DNA of 64,000 bases from Mycobacterium sp. (GTDB lineage: Bacteria; Actinomycetota; Actinomycetes; Mycobacteriales; Mycobacteriaceae): the NCBI RefSeq assembly GCF_002863225.1, contig NZ_PKEK01000009.1, positions 62,001 through 126,000 on the forward strand, written 5' to 3'. Position numbers and translations under genes: made by a program. This document shows positions 49,793 to 59,351 of this stretch, in pieces. Each line of letters begins with the position of its first letter. Position 1 is the first letter of the stretch. The notes under the pieces are model-generated. The model saw only the letters and a list, made by a program, of their open reading frames with translations, was not told the DNA's origin and did no database searches.

Positions 49793-51037
49793 TCAGGCCG
49801 TCCCTTCCGGTAGCCGACGCAGATACCCCGAACGCCGTTCGGCAAGTTCGGCTTTGCGCCGCTCCGCGGTGACGCGAGGCAGGTGCGGCACTTCGGTGTC
49901 GAGCCGGTCCAGCTTGACCACCCTGCCGTGAGCGCCCAGGTCCTCTCTGGGACCGGACTCGCCGAACTCGGCCATCCGCAGCGTCAGGACTGCCTCACCC
50001 AGCCCGTCGGAGTCGATCCAGTTGGCCACGCCGGGGTCGGACGGCGCGATCACGTAGGTGTAGCCGCCGCCTTCGTTGGTCACCGACTGCGCCTTGTTGA
50101 GGCTGCCGGTGCGGTCGACGATGTCCAGCGTGGTGCCCCAGATGTTGCTCAGCGGCACAGTGAAGTACTCGGCGCCGCCGTCACCCACGTCGACGACGAA
50201 CGCCTCGTCCGGGGCGAGTTCGAAGCGGCCCATGACGTAGACCTGGTTGCGCATCGCACCGACCTTGTCGGCCGACCACGCGAGGTTGAACTGGTTGGGC
50301 GGCATCTTGTAGACGCCGTGGCTGAGCTTGCCGGTGAAGTTCGCGAAGTATGCCATCATCGCCGCGGTCGCCTCGGCCTGCTCGTCGCGGGTGCGCGCCG
50401 GGGTCACCGGCGGGCCACCGAGCCGTTGCACCTCAACGTGATTGGGGTCGTCGCGGCCCCAGTCCAGCAGCACATCGCGGATGTAGAACTCGTGCGCCGC
50501 CGAGGTGGTCCGCACGTGGTTGGGCCGACCGTTGGCGGCGTCCGCGTCGACCGTGATGGTGAAGCTGCCGTCGGAATCCACCTGCATGGTGCGGCCGTTC
50601 AGCACATCCACGGTTCCCATCTGGGCATCCCAGAGCGTGAAGTAGTTCTCCGTCATCCGGTGCTCGCCCACGCGGCCGTGAATCTCGTAACGCTCGTCTC
50701 CGGAGATCGGTATCACCCGGTACACGCTGTCGGGATTGTCGATGCCCCAACGTGATCCGGGGATTCGGCGGCCGTCGACAGGATGCGCCAGCCGCGTGAT
50801 GCAACTGACCTTGGGCCGCAGCTTGTCCTGGTTCGACGACCAGATCGCCGCGGAGAACATCACCTCGGCGAAGGCGTCGTCGAACCGTTCCCGCATGGCC
50901 GGGGTCGCTTTCGCCCGTCCCAGCCAGGTCTCGGCCACAGACTGATACGCGGCTTTGACCACCGGGTGTTCGATCAGTTCGAGCGCCGCCAATTCCTGCT
51001 CGTGCTGGGCCGCTGTCGCGACGGGGTCTTCTGCCAT
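49793..51037 (-). CDS. DUF1214-like conserved protein
   Basis: A 414-residue cytoplasmic protein. The C-terminal half resembles DUF1214 proteins (YFTVPLSNIWGTTLDIVDRTGSLN, then PSDPGVANWIDSDGLGEAVLTLRM). The N-terminal part has a helical ETWLGRAKATPAMRERFDDAFAEVMFSAA segment. From memory, M. tuberculosis Rv3531c occupies a comparable cluster with an SDR (Rv3530c) and a sulfotransferase-like protein (Rv3529c), near steroid catabolism genes. The stop is one base before the SDR start. The biochemical role is unknown. Confidence 0.7.
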   Translation of the reverse strand: MAEDPVATAAQHEQELAALELIEHPVVKAAYQSVAETWLGRAKATPAMRERFDDAFAEVMFSAAIWSSNQDKLRPKVSCITRLAHPVDGRRIPGSRWGIDNPDSVYRVIPISGDERYEIHGRVGEHRMTENYFTLWDAQMGTVDVLNGRTMQVDSDGSFTITVDADAANGRPNHVRTTSAAHEFYIRDVLLDWGRDDPNHVEVQRLGGPPVTPARTRDEQAEATAAMMAYFANFTGKLSHGVYKMPPNQFNLAWSADKVGAMRNQVYVMGRFELAPDEAFVVDVGDGGAEYFTVPLSNIWGTTLDIVDRTGSLNKAQSVTNEGGGYTYVIAPSDPGVANWIDSDGLGEAVLTLRMAEFGESGPREDLGAHGRVVKLDRLDTEVPHLPRVTAERRKAELAERRSGYLRRLPEGTA

Positions 51038-51046
51038 GAGCTCTCC

Positions 51047-52225
51047 TCACTTCCCGACGTACTGATCGAATCGCTTGTGGTATTGGGCGAATCGCTCGTC
51101 GACCTGCTCCGGTCGCAGGCCGTAATCCGCCAGGCCGTACGGGGGGCGCGTCGCTTCGCGTGGCCGTTCTTCGAGCCACCGTCGCATGGCCGCTTCGGCC
51201 TCGCCGGTAAGCGGCAGGCCGATCGCGTCGTAGACCCGGGCCACTTGACCGATCGGGTCGGCAACCGCGTCCTCGAAGGCGATGTCGGTGACCCGATCGG
51301 CCTCGTCGGACCAGCCGTCGCGCACCGCCATCGCGCGGTCGTTCGTCCAGCCCATCCGCTCCAACCACTGCGCGCCGACCCGGTCGACATCGACGGTGTC
51401 GGCGTGCATCGCGTGTAGCGTCGCGTTCAGGCTGGCCCCCGAGGCGATGGTGGCGCACGGGTCGCGATGCATGTGCACGATGTGCAGATCCCCGAATCGG
51501 GCCCGCAATCGGTCGAGATAGCCGAGATGGGCCGGCGACTTGAGCACCCAGCGTTGGGCCAGTGCCCCGGTTTGCCGCTTCTGCCACTGCAGGAACTGCA
51601 GCATGCGGTGCAGGTAGGTGTAGGCGGGAGTGAAATCCTGTGCGTCGAGCCAGGATCGGTAGTGCGGCAGGCACGCACCGGATTCCGGGACATGCGACAA
51701 GAACGCATCGGCCAGAAAGACGATCTCCTCTTCGGCTTCGCGCGCATACATCGGATGGATCGCGAACAGGTCGGGCGCCAACTCGCGGGACTTCGCTTCG
51801 CGTCCTTCGCTCACTGCGATCCTTGGATCGCTGACACCGGGAACGACGAACGGGTAGTCCAGGCGGGGCGCCGCCTCGACGACCTCCCAGCCGTAGGCGC
51901 ACTGAAAGCGCGGGTCGGCTGCCAGCAGCCGCTGCAGCAGCGTCGTTCCGCTGCGCATCATCCCGACCACCACAACCGGCGCAACCACGCGCTCCTGGAG
52001 GATCTCCGGGTGTCGGCGGATCCACTCCTGGGCGCGCAGTCGCATCCGCAGGCTGTGCACGATGCCCGCGCGCAGGATGAGCACTCCGATGGCGTTGAGG
52101 TCGGCGGTCGCGTAGTCGGCCAGCAAAACGCTCAGCGGGTGCTGGAATTCGCCCGGCCCCCAGTCGCTCAGCGATTCCTTGCGCTGCGCGTCGGCAAGGA
52201 CGGCCGCCAGATCGAACGGTTCCAC
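51047..52225 (-). CDS. PAPS-dependent sulfotransferase family protein
   Basis: A 392-residue sulfotransferase-fold protein. The 5'-phosphosulfate loop VVVVGMMRSGTTLLQRLLA has RSGTT at residues 91-95. The 3'-phosphate-binding region is seen in LHIVHMHRDPCATIASGASL, whose Arg and Ser are in the usual places. It would move sulfate from PAPS to a hydroxyl on a lipid or sterol-like acceptor, but related actinobacterial proteins may have lost transferase function. Nine bases separate it from the DUF1214-like gene. The stretch SDPRIAVSEGREAKSR is encoded by a locally palindromic sequence. Confidence 0.88.
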   Translation of the reverse strand: MEPFDLAAVLADAQRKESLSDWGPGEFQHPLSVLLADYATADLNAIGVLILRAGIVHSLRMRLRAQEWIRRHPEILQERVVAPVVVVGMMRSGTTLLQRLLAADPRFQCAYGWEVVEAAPRLDYPFVVPGVSDPRIAVSEGREAKSRELAPDLFAIHPMYAREAEEEIVFLADAFLSHVPESGACLPHYRSWLDAQDFTPAYTYLHRMLQFLQWQKRQTGALAQRWVLKSPAHLGYLDRLRARFGDLHIVHMHRDPCATIASGASLNATLHAMHADTVDVDRVGAQWLERMGWTNDRAMAVRDGWSDEADRVTDIAFEDAVADPIGQVARVYDAIGLPLTGEAEAAMRRWLEERPREATRPPYGLADYGLRPEQVDERFAQYHKRFDQYVGK

Positions 52226-52229
52226 GCGA

Positions 52230-52673
52230 TCAGAACTTCAGGTGCTGGCTGACATCGCCGAGCTGGTCGACGAACATGATGCGGCTGTCGAACCACCACG
52301 CGCCGTCCAGCCGGTGAAAGGTGTCTTTGTAATGTCCGGTCACGATCACCTGCAGCGGCAGGTCGGGTGTGGCCTGGGTGACGCAGTAGTAGGACTTGCT
52401 GTGCGCGCTGCCCGCGGTCTCGTCGATGTCGAGTTGAACGTTGCTGGTGTGGTGTCTGGTCTTCGGGGTGCCGTCGTCGTAGATGCGGGTGGCCATGTCA
52501 TACATCCGCCGGACACCGTCGGCTCCCTCGAACACCGTCTCCGGAGGCCCGTTTTCGACTCCGCAGATGCGCCCGTGCGCGAACAGCCCTGCCACGCCGT
52601 CCAAGTCACCGGCGTCGAGCAGCTCGGCATAGCGGTAGATCAGATTGGTGATTTCTCGCCCGCTGCCACTCAC
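52230..52673 (-). CDS. SnoaL/NTF2-like protein
   Basis: A 147-residue NTF2-fold protein (SnoaL-like 4 type): EITNLIYRYAELLDAGDLDGVAGLFAHG, then RHHTSNVQLDIDE and a C-terminal beta-sheet ending WWFDSRIMFVDQLGDVSQHL. The GTG 52673 start is inferred from the conserved N-terminus. Members include polyketide cyclases and ring-hydroxylating dioxygenase small subunits; here it is the first gene of the sulfotransferase/SDR operon, four bases upstream. It probably binds or isomerises the same hydrophobic substrate. Confidence 0.82.
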   Translation of the reverse strand: MSGSGREITNLIYRYAELLDAGDLDGVAGLFAHGRICGVENGPPETVFEGADGVRRMYDMATRIYDDGTPKTRHHTSNVQLDIDETAGSAHSKSYYCVTQATPDLPLQVIVTGHYKDTFHRLDGAWWFDSRIMFVDQLGDVSQHLKF

Positions 52674-52769
52674 GTCGCCGGGCGCCCACGTCGAATCACC
52701 CTGAAATCCTGGCAGAACCGCCCCGAGTCGCAGGCGTTTTAGGCCGAATCGGGCGGTACGTTTCCACCC

Positions 52770-53591
52770 ATGGGTGAACTGGACAACTCCGTCGCGGTCA
52801 TCACGGGTGCGGCCCGCGGCCAGGGGCGCAGCCACGCCGTCGCCCTGGCCGAGCAGGGGGCCGACATCATCGCCGTCGACATCTGCGCCGACGTCGAGAC
52901 CATTCCCTACCCGTTGGCCACCGAAGCCGATCTCGACACCACCGCCGAGCTGGTTCGAGCGACCGGGCGCAAAGTGGTGCCGGTCATCGCCGACGTCCGC
53001 GACCGTGTCGCGCTGGAAGCCGGCGTGCAGACGGGGATAGCCGAGGTCGGTGAGATCGACATCGTGATCGCGAACGCGGGGGTCGTCGCCATCGGCGACA
53101 CCCGAACGAACGCCGAACCGCTCTTCGACACGATCGTCGACACCAACCTCAAGGGGGTGTGGCACACGTTGCTGGCGACGGTGCCGTCGATCGTCCGCAG
53201 AGGCACCGGCGGGTCGATCGTTCTGGTCAGCTCGTCGCAGGGCCTGGTGGGCCGTGGCGGTGACGGCAGCACCGCGATGTTCGCCTACGCCGCTTCCAAA
53301 CACGGCGTGGTCGGGCTGATGCGTTCGGCGGCAAACGCCTACGCGCCGCACAAGATTCGAGTCAACTCCATCCACCCCAGCGGTGTCGCGACACCGATGA
53401 TCCTCAATGACTTCGTGATCAACCGGATGCTGGAGAATCCCAATCCGGCCGTCTCGCAGATGCTGCTGCCCGATGTGCCGTTGGTCGAGCCGCAGGATGT
53501 CACCGAGGCGGTGCTGTGGCTCGTCAGCCCGAGAGCGCGCTACGTGACGGGGATATCCGTGCCGGTCGACGCGGGGCACATCGTCATGTAG
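52770..53591 (+). CDS. mycofactocin-coupled SDR family oxidoreductase
   Basis: A 273-residue SDR of the mycofactocin-dependent type (TIGR03971). VAVITGAARGQGRSHAVALAEQGADIIAVDIC is the characteristic nucleotide-binding segment, and an inserted loop IPYPLATEADLDTT follows the second strand. VSSSQGLVG and YAASKHGVVGL hold the catalytic Ser, Tyr and Lys. These enzymes keep NAD bound and exchange electrons through mycofactocin, usually oxidising alcohols. It is divergent from the sulfotransferase operon across 96 bases and very likely belongs to the same pathway. Confidence 0.92.
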   Translation: MGELDNSVAVITGAARGQGRSHAVALAEQGADIIAVDICADVETIPYPLATEADLDTTAELVRATGRKVVPVIADVRDRVALEAGVQTGIAEVGEIDIVIANAGVVAIGDTRTNAEPLFDTIVDTNLKGVWHTLLATVPSIVRRGTGGSIVLVSSSQGLVGRGGDGSTAMFAYAASKHGVVGLMRSAANAYAPHKIRVNSIHPSGVATPMILNDFVINRMLENPNPAVSQMLLPDVPLVEPQDVTEAVLWLVSPRARYVTGISVPVDAGHIVM

Positions 53592-53648
53592 CGGCCGGGT
53601 GACGATGCAGAGCGCGCAGCGCGATGAGGAGGAGCCCGGCAACGAGGG

Positions 53649-54737
53649 CTAGCCGACGAGCACCGCGTAACGCGGCTTGATCACCTCGTCGATGATGGCC
53701 AACCGCTCGTCGAACGGGATGAACGCCGACTTCATCGCGTTGACCGTGAACCGCAGCAGATCGCTCCACCCGTAGTCGAAAGCGTCCACCAGCAGCGCCA
53801 TTTCGCGGGTCATCGTGGTGTCACTCATCAGCCGGTTGTCGGTGTTGACGGTGACCCGGAAGCGGGTTCGGGCCAGCAGTGCGAACGGATGCTCGGCGAT
53901 GCTGCCGACCGCCCCCGTCTGCACATTGGAGCTCGGACACATCTCGAGCGGAACCCGCTTGTCCCGCAGAATCGATGCGAGCCTGCCGAGTCGCACCTCG
54001 CCGTCGTCGGCGACGTCGATGTCGTCGACGATCCGCACCCCGTGGCCGAGCCGGTCGGCGCCGCAGAACGCGATCGCCTCCTGAATGGACGGCAGCCCGA
54101 ACGCCTCACCCGCATGAATAGTGAAGCGTGCGTTGTTGTTTCGCATGTATTCGAATGCGTCGAGGTGTCTGGTCGGCGGATAACCTGCCTCGGCACCCGC
54201 GATGTCGAATCCGACCACACCCTTGTCGCGGAACCGGATGGCCAGCTCGGCGATCTCGCGGGACAGCGCGGCATGCCGCATCGCGGTCACCAGGCAGCGC
54301 ACCACGATCGGACGCCCCGCGGCGGCCGCCGCCTTCTCCCCGTCCGCGAACCCGGCCAGCACCGCATCGACCACCTCTTCGAACGACAGGCCCTGGTTGA
54401 TGTGCAGCTCGGGCGCGAACCGCACCTCGGCGTAGACCACTGCGTCGGCCGCCAGGTCCTCCACGCATTCGAACGCGACCCGGTGCAGCGACTCGGGCGT
54501 CTGCATCACCGCGACGGTGTGCGAGAACGGTTCGAGATAGCGCTCCAGCGACCCGCTGTGCGACGCGGTGCGAAACCACTGCGACAGCGCATCGATGTCC
54601 GTCGCGGGCAGGCCGTCGTAGCCGATCTGACCGGCGATGTCGAGCACGGTCGCCGGGCGGAGGCCACCGTCGAGATGATCGTGCAGCAATGCCTTCGGCG
54701 CTTGCCTGATCGTCTCGGCGTTCAGCGGCGTCGTCAT
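53649..54737 (-). CDS. add: adenosine deaminase
   Basis: A 362-residue zinc hydrolase converting (deoxy)adenosine to (deoxy)inosine. Metal and catalytic motifs are all present: [10 protein letters not shown] at the start, [26 protein letters not shown] and [10 protein letters not shown]. The start ATG overlaps the deoA stop by four bases. Inosine released here is a substrate for DeoD encoded 10 kb to the left. Confidence 0.96.
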   Translation of the reverse strand: MTTPLNAETIRQAPKALLHDHLDGGLRPATVLDIAGQIGYDGLPATDIDALSQWFRTASHSGSLERYLEPFSHTVAVMQTPESLHRVAFECVEDLAADAVVYAEVRFAPELHINQGLSFEEVVDAVLAGFADGEKAAAAAGRPIVVRCLVTAMRHAALSREIAELAIRFRDKGVVGFDIAGAEAGYPPTRHLDAFEYMRNNNARFTIHAGEAFGLPSIQEAIAFCGADRLGHGVRIVDDIDVADDGEVRLGRLASILRDKRVPLEMCPSSNVQTGAVGSIAEHPFALLARTRFRVTVNTDNRLMSDTTMTREMALLVDAFDYGWSDLLRFTVNAMKSAFIPFDERLAIIDEVIKPRYAVLVG

Positions 54738-56026
54738 GGGGTGATCCGATCGATGATCAGCGGGCGACCGACCGGGGGCGTGTCGCCGACGGTGTAGCCC
54801 GCGTCCAACTCGGCCATCGCGCCCGGAAAGCGGTCCGGAGTATCGGTGTAGAGGGTGAACAAGGTGTCACCGGCCGACACCGGGCTGCCCGGGCGGCGGT
54901 GGATCTGGATACCGGCCCCGGCCTGGACTTGCTCGCCCGGGCGGGATCTGCCCGCGCCGAGCCGCCACACCGCGAGCCCCACTGCCATTGCGTCGATGTC
55001 ACCCATTGTGCCGTTCCGATTCGTGGTGACGGTTTCGGAGTACTTACCAACCGGCAAAGGTATGGACAAGTCACCGCCCTGCGCCGCGACCAGCGCGCGA
55101 AACCGGTCCATCGCCGTTCCGTCCCGCAGCGTCTGCTCCGGATCGCGCCGATCGATGCCGGCCAGCTCGAGCATCTCGCGGGCCAGGCCGACGGTCAGGC
55201 CGACCACGTCCGGCGGCCCGCCGCCCGCCAGCACCTCCAGCGACTCTGCGACCTCGAGCGCATTGCCGATAGCCGCACCCAGCGGCCGGTTCATGTCGGT
55301 CAGCACCGCACACGTCGGCAGCCCATGCTCGGCCCCCAGCGCGACCATGGTCTCGGCCAGTTCGCGACATCGCGACTCCGAGCGCATCAGCGCCCCGGAC
55401 CCGACCTTGACGTCGAGCACCAGAGCGCCGGTTCCCTCGGCGATCTTCTTGCTCATCACCGAACTGGCGATCAACGGAAGCGACTCGACCGTGGCGGTGA
55501 TGTCACGCAGCGCATAGAGTTTCGCGTCGGCAGGCGCCAACTGCCCGGCGGCGAAGATGGCTGCGCCGACATCGCAGAGTTGTTGGCGCACTTGGCTATC
55601 GGTGATCGAACCGGTGAAACCCGCGATCGACTCCAGCTTGTCGAGGGTGCCGCCGGTGTGCCCCAGACCGCGACCGGACGCCTGCGGCACCACACCGCCG
55701 CACGCGGCGATCACCGAGACCAGCGGCAGCGTGATCTTGTCGCCCACCCCTCCGGTGGAGTGTTTGTCGACGGTACGCAGCGGCTGACCGTCGCGGCGTA
55801 GGTCGCTGAAGTCGAACCGGTCACCGGAGGCCACCATGGCCGCGGTCCAGCGCGCGGTTTCGCCATAGTCCATGCCGCGCAGGAACACCGCCATCAGCAA
55901 TGCCGACATCTGCTCGTCGGCGACCTGCCCACGGGTGTAGGCATCGATGACCCAGTTGATCGCCGCGTCGGACAACCGTTCTCCGTCACGCTTGGCCCGG
56001 ATCACCGTCGGCGCATCGAAGCTCAT
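54734..56026 (-). CDS. deoA: thymidine phosphorylase
   Basis: A 430-residue enzyme that cleaves thymidine or deoxyuridine with phosphate. I prefer ATG 56026 ([15 protein letters not shown]) to GTG 56035 because GAGGAG lies eight bases before the ATG and overlaps the GTG. The diagnostic [18 protein letters not shown], the [16 protein letters not shown] segment and VGSGALM are intact. It lies between cdd and add in a three-gene leftward operon. Confidence 0.96.
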   Translation of the reverse strand: MSFDAPTVIRAKRDGERLSDAAINWVIDAYTRGQVADEQMSALLMAVFLRGMDYGETARWTAAMVASGDRFDFSDLRRDGQPLRTVDKHSTGGVGDKITLPLVSVIAACGGVVPQASGRGLGHTGGTLDKLESIAGFTGSITDSQVRQQLCDVGAAIFAAGQLAPADAKLYALRDITATVESLPLIASSVMSKKIAEGTGALVLDVKVGSGALMRSESRCRELAETMVALGAEHGLPTCAVLTDMNRPLGAAIGNALEVAESLEVLAGGGPPDVVGLTVGLAREMLELAGIDRRDPEQTLRDGTAMDRFRALVAAQGGDLSIPLPVGKYSETVTTNRNGTMGDIDAMAVGLAVWRLGAGRSRPGEQVQAGAGIQIHRRPGSPVSAGDTLFTLYTDTPDRFPGAMAELDAGYTVGDTPPVGRPLIIDRITP

Positions 56027-56041
56027 CGACGCCACTCCTCA

Positions 56042-56060
56042 ATCCCGGCCGTGCCGGGAT
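56042..56060. other. short perfect hairpin between cdd and deoA
   Basis: ATCCCGGC and GCCGGGAT pair perfectly around a CGT loop within the 52-base cdd-deoA gap. No T-run follows on the minus strand. It could attenuate or process the operon mRNA between the two genes; it lies about 16 bases upstream of the deoA ribosome-binding site. Confidence 0.45.
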
Positions 56061-56078
56061 CTTCGTCGCCGTCGCAAC

Positions 56079-56516
56079 TCACAGGCGCCGCCCGTAGGCG
56101 ACAAGATCCTGCGGGCCAAAGGCTTCCGGCAAAAGATCCCCCAGTCGCCGCGGCGCGTCCGGGTGGTCGATCAGCAGATCCGGTCCGCCGTGTTCCAGCA
56201 ACACCTGACGGCACCGGCCGCACGGCATCAGCGGCGCTCCCCGACCGTCGACGCAGGCCAGCGCGATCAATTGGCCACCACCGCTGCCGTGCAGAGCACA
56301 CACCACCGCGCACTCCGCGCAGAGACCTAGGCCATATGAGACATTCTCCACATTGCAACCGGTGACGATTCGGCCATCGTCGACCAGCGCGGCCGCGCCC
56401 ACCGGAAAGCCCGAGTAGGGCGCATACGCGCCTCCAGCTGCCTGAATCGCTCTGTCGCGCAGCAGCTTCCACTCGATCGGGTCAGCCACGGCTGCGGCTT
56501 CGCGCGTCAATGCCAT
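56079..56516 (-). CDS. cdd: cytidine deaminase
   Basis: A 145-residue tetrameric-type cytidine deaminase. Zinc ligands and the catalytic glutamate lie in GLCAECAVVCAL and MPCGRCRQVL, and substrate contact is made by GCNVENVSYG. The N-terminal ten residues (MALTREAAAV) extend slightly beyond the usual start and an internal start is possible. It is the first gene of the cdd-deoA-add operon and is divergent from sdhC across 150 bases. Confidence 0.96.
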   Translation of the reverse strand: MALTREAAAVADPIEWKLLRDRAIQAAGGAYAPYSGFPVGAAALVDDGRIVTGCNVENVSYGLGLCAECAVVCALHGSGGGQLIALACVDGRGAPLMPCGRCRQVLLEHGGPDLLIDHPDAPRRLGDLLPEAFGPQDLVAYGRRL

Positions 56517-56666
56517 GCATCGGAGAACTCCGTCCTCTGTTGGCTAATTCACATGGTCACTCTAGATTCCCGGCGAGCGTCAATGGCGTAAGCCGCGAAG
56601 CGGTTCATCGACGAGTGCAAAAAGGTCTACATTCGCGGATGCAACAGGTCCTACCAGGAGGCGCTG

Positions 56667-57083
56667 ATGACGACGACGTCCGCGAATCCAGACGGCTCGC
56701 CACTGCGGCGTCTGCGCCGCACCTTCTATCGCGGCGATCCCGGAATGTGGTCGTGGGTGCTGCATCGGATCACCGGCGCCACCGTCTTCTTCTTCCTGTT
56801 CATCCATGTTCTCGACACCGCGCTGGTACGTATCAGCCCGCAGGCCTACGACGAGGTCATCTCGACCTACAAGACACCGCTGGTCGGCCTGATGGAGCTC
56901 GGCCTGGTGGCCGCGGTGCTCTACCACGCGCTCAACGGGATCCGCGTGATCTTGATCGACTTCTGGGGACAGGGCCCCCGTTACCAACGGCAGATGCTGT
57001 GGGCGATCGCTGTCGTCTGGGTACTGGTGGTGGTGCCCGCCGCGGTGGTCGTCGCCGTCCACATGATCGGTCACGTCCGATGA
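56667..57083 (+). CDS. sdhC: succinate dehydrogenase cytochrome b556 subunit SdhC
   Basis: A 138-residue membrane anchor. After a short polar N-terminus come three helices; SWVLHRITGATVFFFLFIHVLDTAL includes the SxxHRxTG quinone/heme motif, and LYHALNGIRVI provides a second histidine for heme. CCAGGAGG lies a few bases before the ATG. It starts the sdhCDAB operon and its stop overlaps the sdhD start by four bases. Confidence 0.95.
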   Translation: MTTTSANPDGSPLRRLRRTFYRGDPGMWSWVLHRITGATVFFFLFIHVLDTALVRISPQAYDEVISTYKTPLVGLMELGLVAAVLYHALNGIRVILIDFWGQGPRYQRQMLWAIAVVWVLVVVPAAVVVAVHMIGHVR

Positions 57084-57550
57084 GCTCACCCGATCTGCAA
57101 CTCGGTCGCGGTCAGGTGGCGCCGGTTCGGCAACGCAGCCACGACCGCCCGGCCGGCCTGGACAACCCGCGGGCCCCGCGCCGGCGTGGCGGGATGCCGA
57201 ACTTCGAGAAATACGCCTGGTTGTTCATGCGGTTCTCCGGCATCGTGCTGGTCTTCCTGGCGCTCGGGCATCTGTTCGTGATGCTGATGTGGGAGGACGG
57301 CGTCTACCGCATCGACTTCAATTACGTAGCGCAGCGGTGGCATTCGCCGTTCTGGCAGACGTGGGATCTGCTGTTGCTCTGGTTGGCGCAATTGCACGGC
57401 GGCAACGGGTTGCGAACCATCATCGACGATTACAGCCGCAAGGACTCCACCCGATTCTGGCTGAACAGCCTGCTGGTGCTGTCGATGGCGTTCACTCTGG
57501 TGCTCGGGACCTATGTGCTGCTGACGTTCGACCCGAACATCTCGGGCTAG
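57080..57550 (+). CDS. sdhD: succinate dehydrogenase membrane anchor subunit SdhD
   Basis: A 156-residue anchor protein, start ATG 57080 within the ATGA overlap; the much longer upstream open frame reads through sdhC out of frame. A basic N-terminal tail of about 45 residues (DNPRAPRRRGGMPNFEKY) leads to three helices with heme/quinone-region histidines (LALGHLFVMLMW and LAQLHGGNGLRTIIDDY). With SdhC it holds the SdhAB head on the membrane and reduces menaquinone. Confidence 0.95.
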   Translation: MSSPDLQLGRGQVAPVRQRSHDRPAGLDNPRAPRRRGGMPNFEKYAWLFMRFSGIVLVFLALGHLFVMLMWEDGVYRIDFNYVAQRWHSPFWQTWDLLLLWLAQLHGGNGLRTIIDDYSRKDSTRFWLNSLLVLSMAFTLVLGTYVLLTFDPNISG

Positions 57551-57560
57551 GGAGGCGCAC

Positions 57561-59351
57561 GTGATCAGCGAACACCGATACGACGTGGTGATCGTCGGCG
57601 CCGGCGGTGCCGGAATGCGGGCGGCCGTGGAAGCCGGACCGCGGGTGCGCACAGCGGTTTTGACCAAGCTCTACCCGACGCGCAGCCACACCGGCGCGGC
57701 CCAGGGCGGCATGTGCGCGGCGCTGGCCAACGTCGAGGACGACAACTGGGAATGGCACACCTTCGACACCGTCAAGGGCGGCGACTATCTCGCCGACCAG
57801 GATGCCGTGGAGGTGATGTGCAAGGAAGCCATCGACGCGGTGCTCGACCTGGAGAAGATGGGGATGCCGTTCAACCGCACCCCCGAAGGTCGCATCGACC
57901 AGCGTCGCTTCGGCGGGCACACCCGCGACCACGGCAAGGCGCCGGTGCGCCGATCCTGTTACGCCGCAGATCGAACCGGTCACATGATCCTGCAGACGCT
58001 GTACCAGAACTGCGTCAAGCACGATGTGGAGTTCTACAACGAGTTCTACGCCCTCGACCTGGTGCTCACCGATACTCCGAAGGGCCCGGTGGCCACCGGC
58101 GTGGTCGCCTACGAACTGGCCACCGGTGCCATTCACGTCTTCCACGCCAAGGCCGTCGTGCTCGCGACCGGCGGCTCGGGCCGGATGTACAAGACCACCT
58201 CGAATGCGCACACCTTGACCGGTGACGGCATCGGCATCGTGTTCCGCAAGGGACTTCCGTTGGAGGACATGGAGTTCCATCAATTCCATCCGACGGGTCT
58301 GGCCGGGCTGGGCATCTTGATCTCCGAGGCGGTGCGCGGCGAGGGCGGCCGGCTGCTCAACGGCGAGGGTGAACGCTTCATGGAGCGCTACGCGCCGACG
58401 ATCGTCGACCTGGCGCCCCGTGACATCGTCGCCCGCTCGATGGTCCGCGAAGTGCTGGAGGGTCGCGGGGCCGGCCCACACAAGGACTACGTGTACATCG
58501 ACGTGCGCCATCTCGGCGAAGAGGTGCTCAACGCAAAGCTGCCGGACATCACCGAATTCGCCCGCACCTACCTCGGAGTGGACCCGGTCAAGGAATTGGT
58601 TCCGGTCTACCCGACCTGTCACTACGTGATGGGCGGAATCCCGACCACCATCACCGGACAGGTGTTGCGGGACAACACCAATACCGTGCCCGGCCTGTAC
58701 GCGGCCGGCGAATGCGCGTGCGTGTCGGTGCACGGCGCCAACCGGCTCGGCACCAATTCGTTGTTGGACATCAACGTGTTCGGGCGTCGCGCCGGGATCG
58801 CCGCGGCCGCCTACGCCAAGGGCCACGACTTCGTCGACATGCCGCCGGACCCGGCGACGATGGTGGTCAACTGGGTCGGCGACATCCTCTCCGAGCACGG
58901 CAACGAGCGGGTGGCCGACCTGCGCGGCGCGCTGCAGCAGACGATGGACAACAACGCCGCGGTGTTCCGCACCGAGGAGACGCTCAAGCAGGCGCTGACC
59001 GACATTCACTCCCTCAAAGAACGTTATTTGCGAATCTCGTTGCAGGACAAGGGCAAACGCTTCAACAGTGATCTACTGGAGGCCATCGAGCTCGGCTTCC
59101 TGCTGGAACTGGCCGAGGTGACGGTGGTCGGGGCGTTGAACCGCAAGGAATCCCGCGGCGGCCACGCCCGTGAGGACTATCCCAACCGCGACGACGTCAA
59201 CTACATGCGCCACACCATGGCCTATAAGGAAATCGGGACCGAGAAGGACATCGCGGCCGGCAAGCAGGGCACCGATCTGCTCAGCGACATCCGGCTGGAC
59301 TTCAAGCCGGTGGTGCAGACCCGTTACGAACCCAAGGAGCGGAAGTACTGA
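57561..59351 (+). CDS. sdhA: succinate dehydrogenase flavoprotein subunit SdhA
   Basis: A 596-residue flavoprotein. The dinucleotide fold VVIVGAGGAGMRAA and the covalent FAD histidine (RSHTGAAQGG, His43) open the protein. The substrate motif QFHPTGL and catalytic RGEGGRL arginine region follow, and the family C-terminal ESRGGHAREDYPNRDD is present. The GTG start is ten bases after sdhD. It oxidises succinate to fumarate and passes electrons to SdhB; the stop and the sdhB start overlap by one base. Confidence 0.97.
   Translation: MISEHRYDVVIVGAGGAGMRAAVEAGPRVRTAVLTKLYPTRSHTGAAQGGMCAALANVEDDNWEWHTFDTVKGGDYLADQDAVEVMCKEAIDAVLDLEKMGMPFNRTPEGRIDQRRFGGHTRDHGKAPVRRSCYAADRTGHMILQTLYQNCVKHDVEFYNEFYALDLVLTDTPKGPVATGVVAYELATGAIHVFHAKAVVLATGGSGRMYKTTSNAHTLTGDGIGIVFRKGLPLEDMEFHQFHPTGLAGLGILISEAVRGEGGRLLNGEGERFMERYAPTIVDLAPRDIVARSMVREVLEGRGAGPHKDYVYIDVRHLGEEVLNAKLPDITEFARTYLGVDPVKELVPVYPTCHYVMGGIPTTITGQVLRDNTNTVPGLYAAGECACVSVHGANRLGTNSLLDINVFGRRAGIAAAAYAKGHDFVDMPPDPATMVVNWVGDILSEHGNERVADLRGALQQTMDNNAAVFRTEETLKQALTDIHSLKERYLRISLQDKGKRFNSDLLEAIELGFLLELAEVTVVGALNRKESRGGHAREDYPNRDDVNYMRHTMAYKEIGTEKDIAAGKQGTDLLSDIRLDFKPVVQTRYEPKERKY

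Noticed and set aside
53592..53648. Possible terminator between the mycofactocin SDR and add
   Set aside because: The 57-base convergent gap has only weak GC complementarity and no convincing stem.
57492..59009. 505-codon minus-strand frame opposite sdhA
   Set aside because: It mirrors the SdhA coding sequence and contains no recognisable domain.
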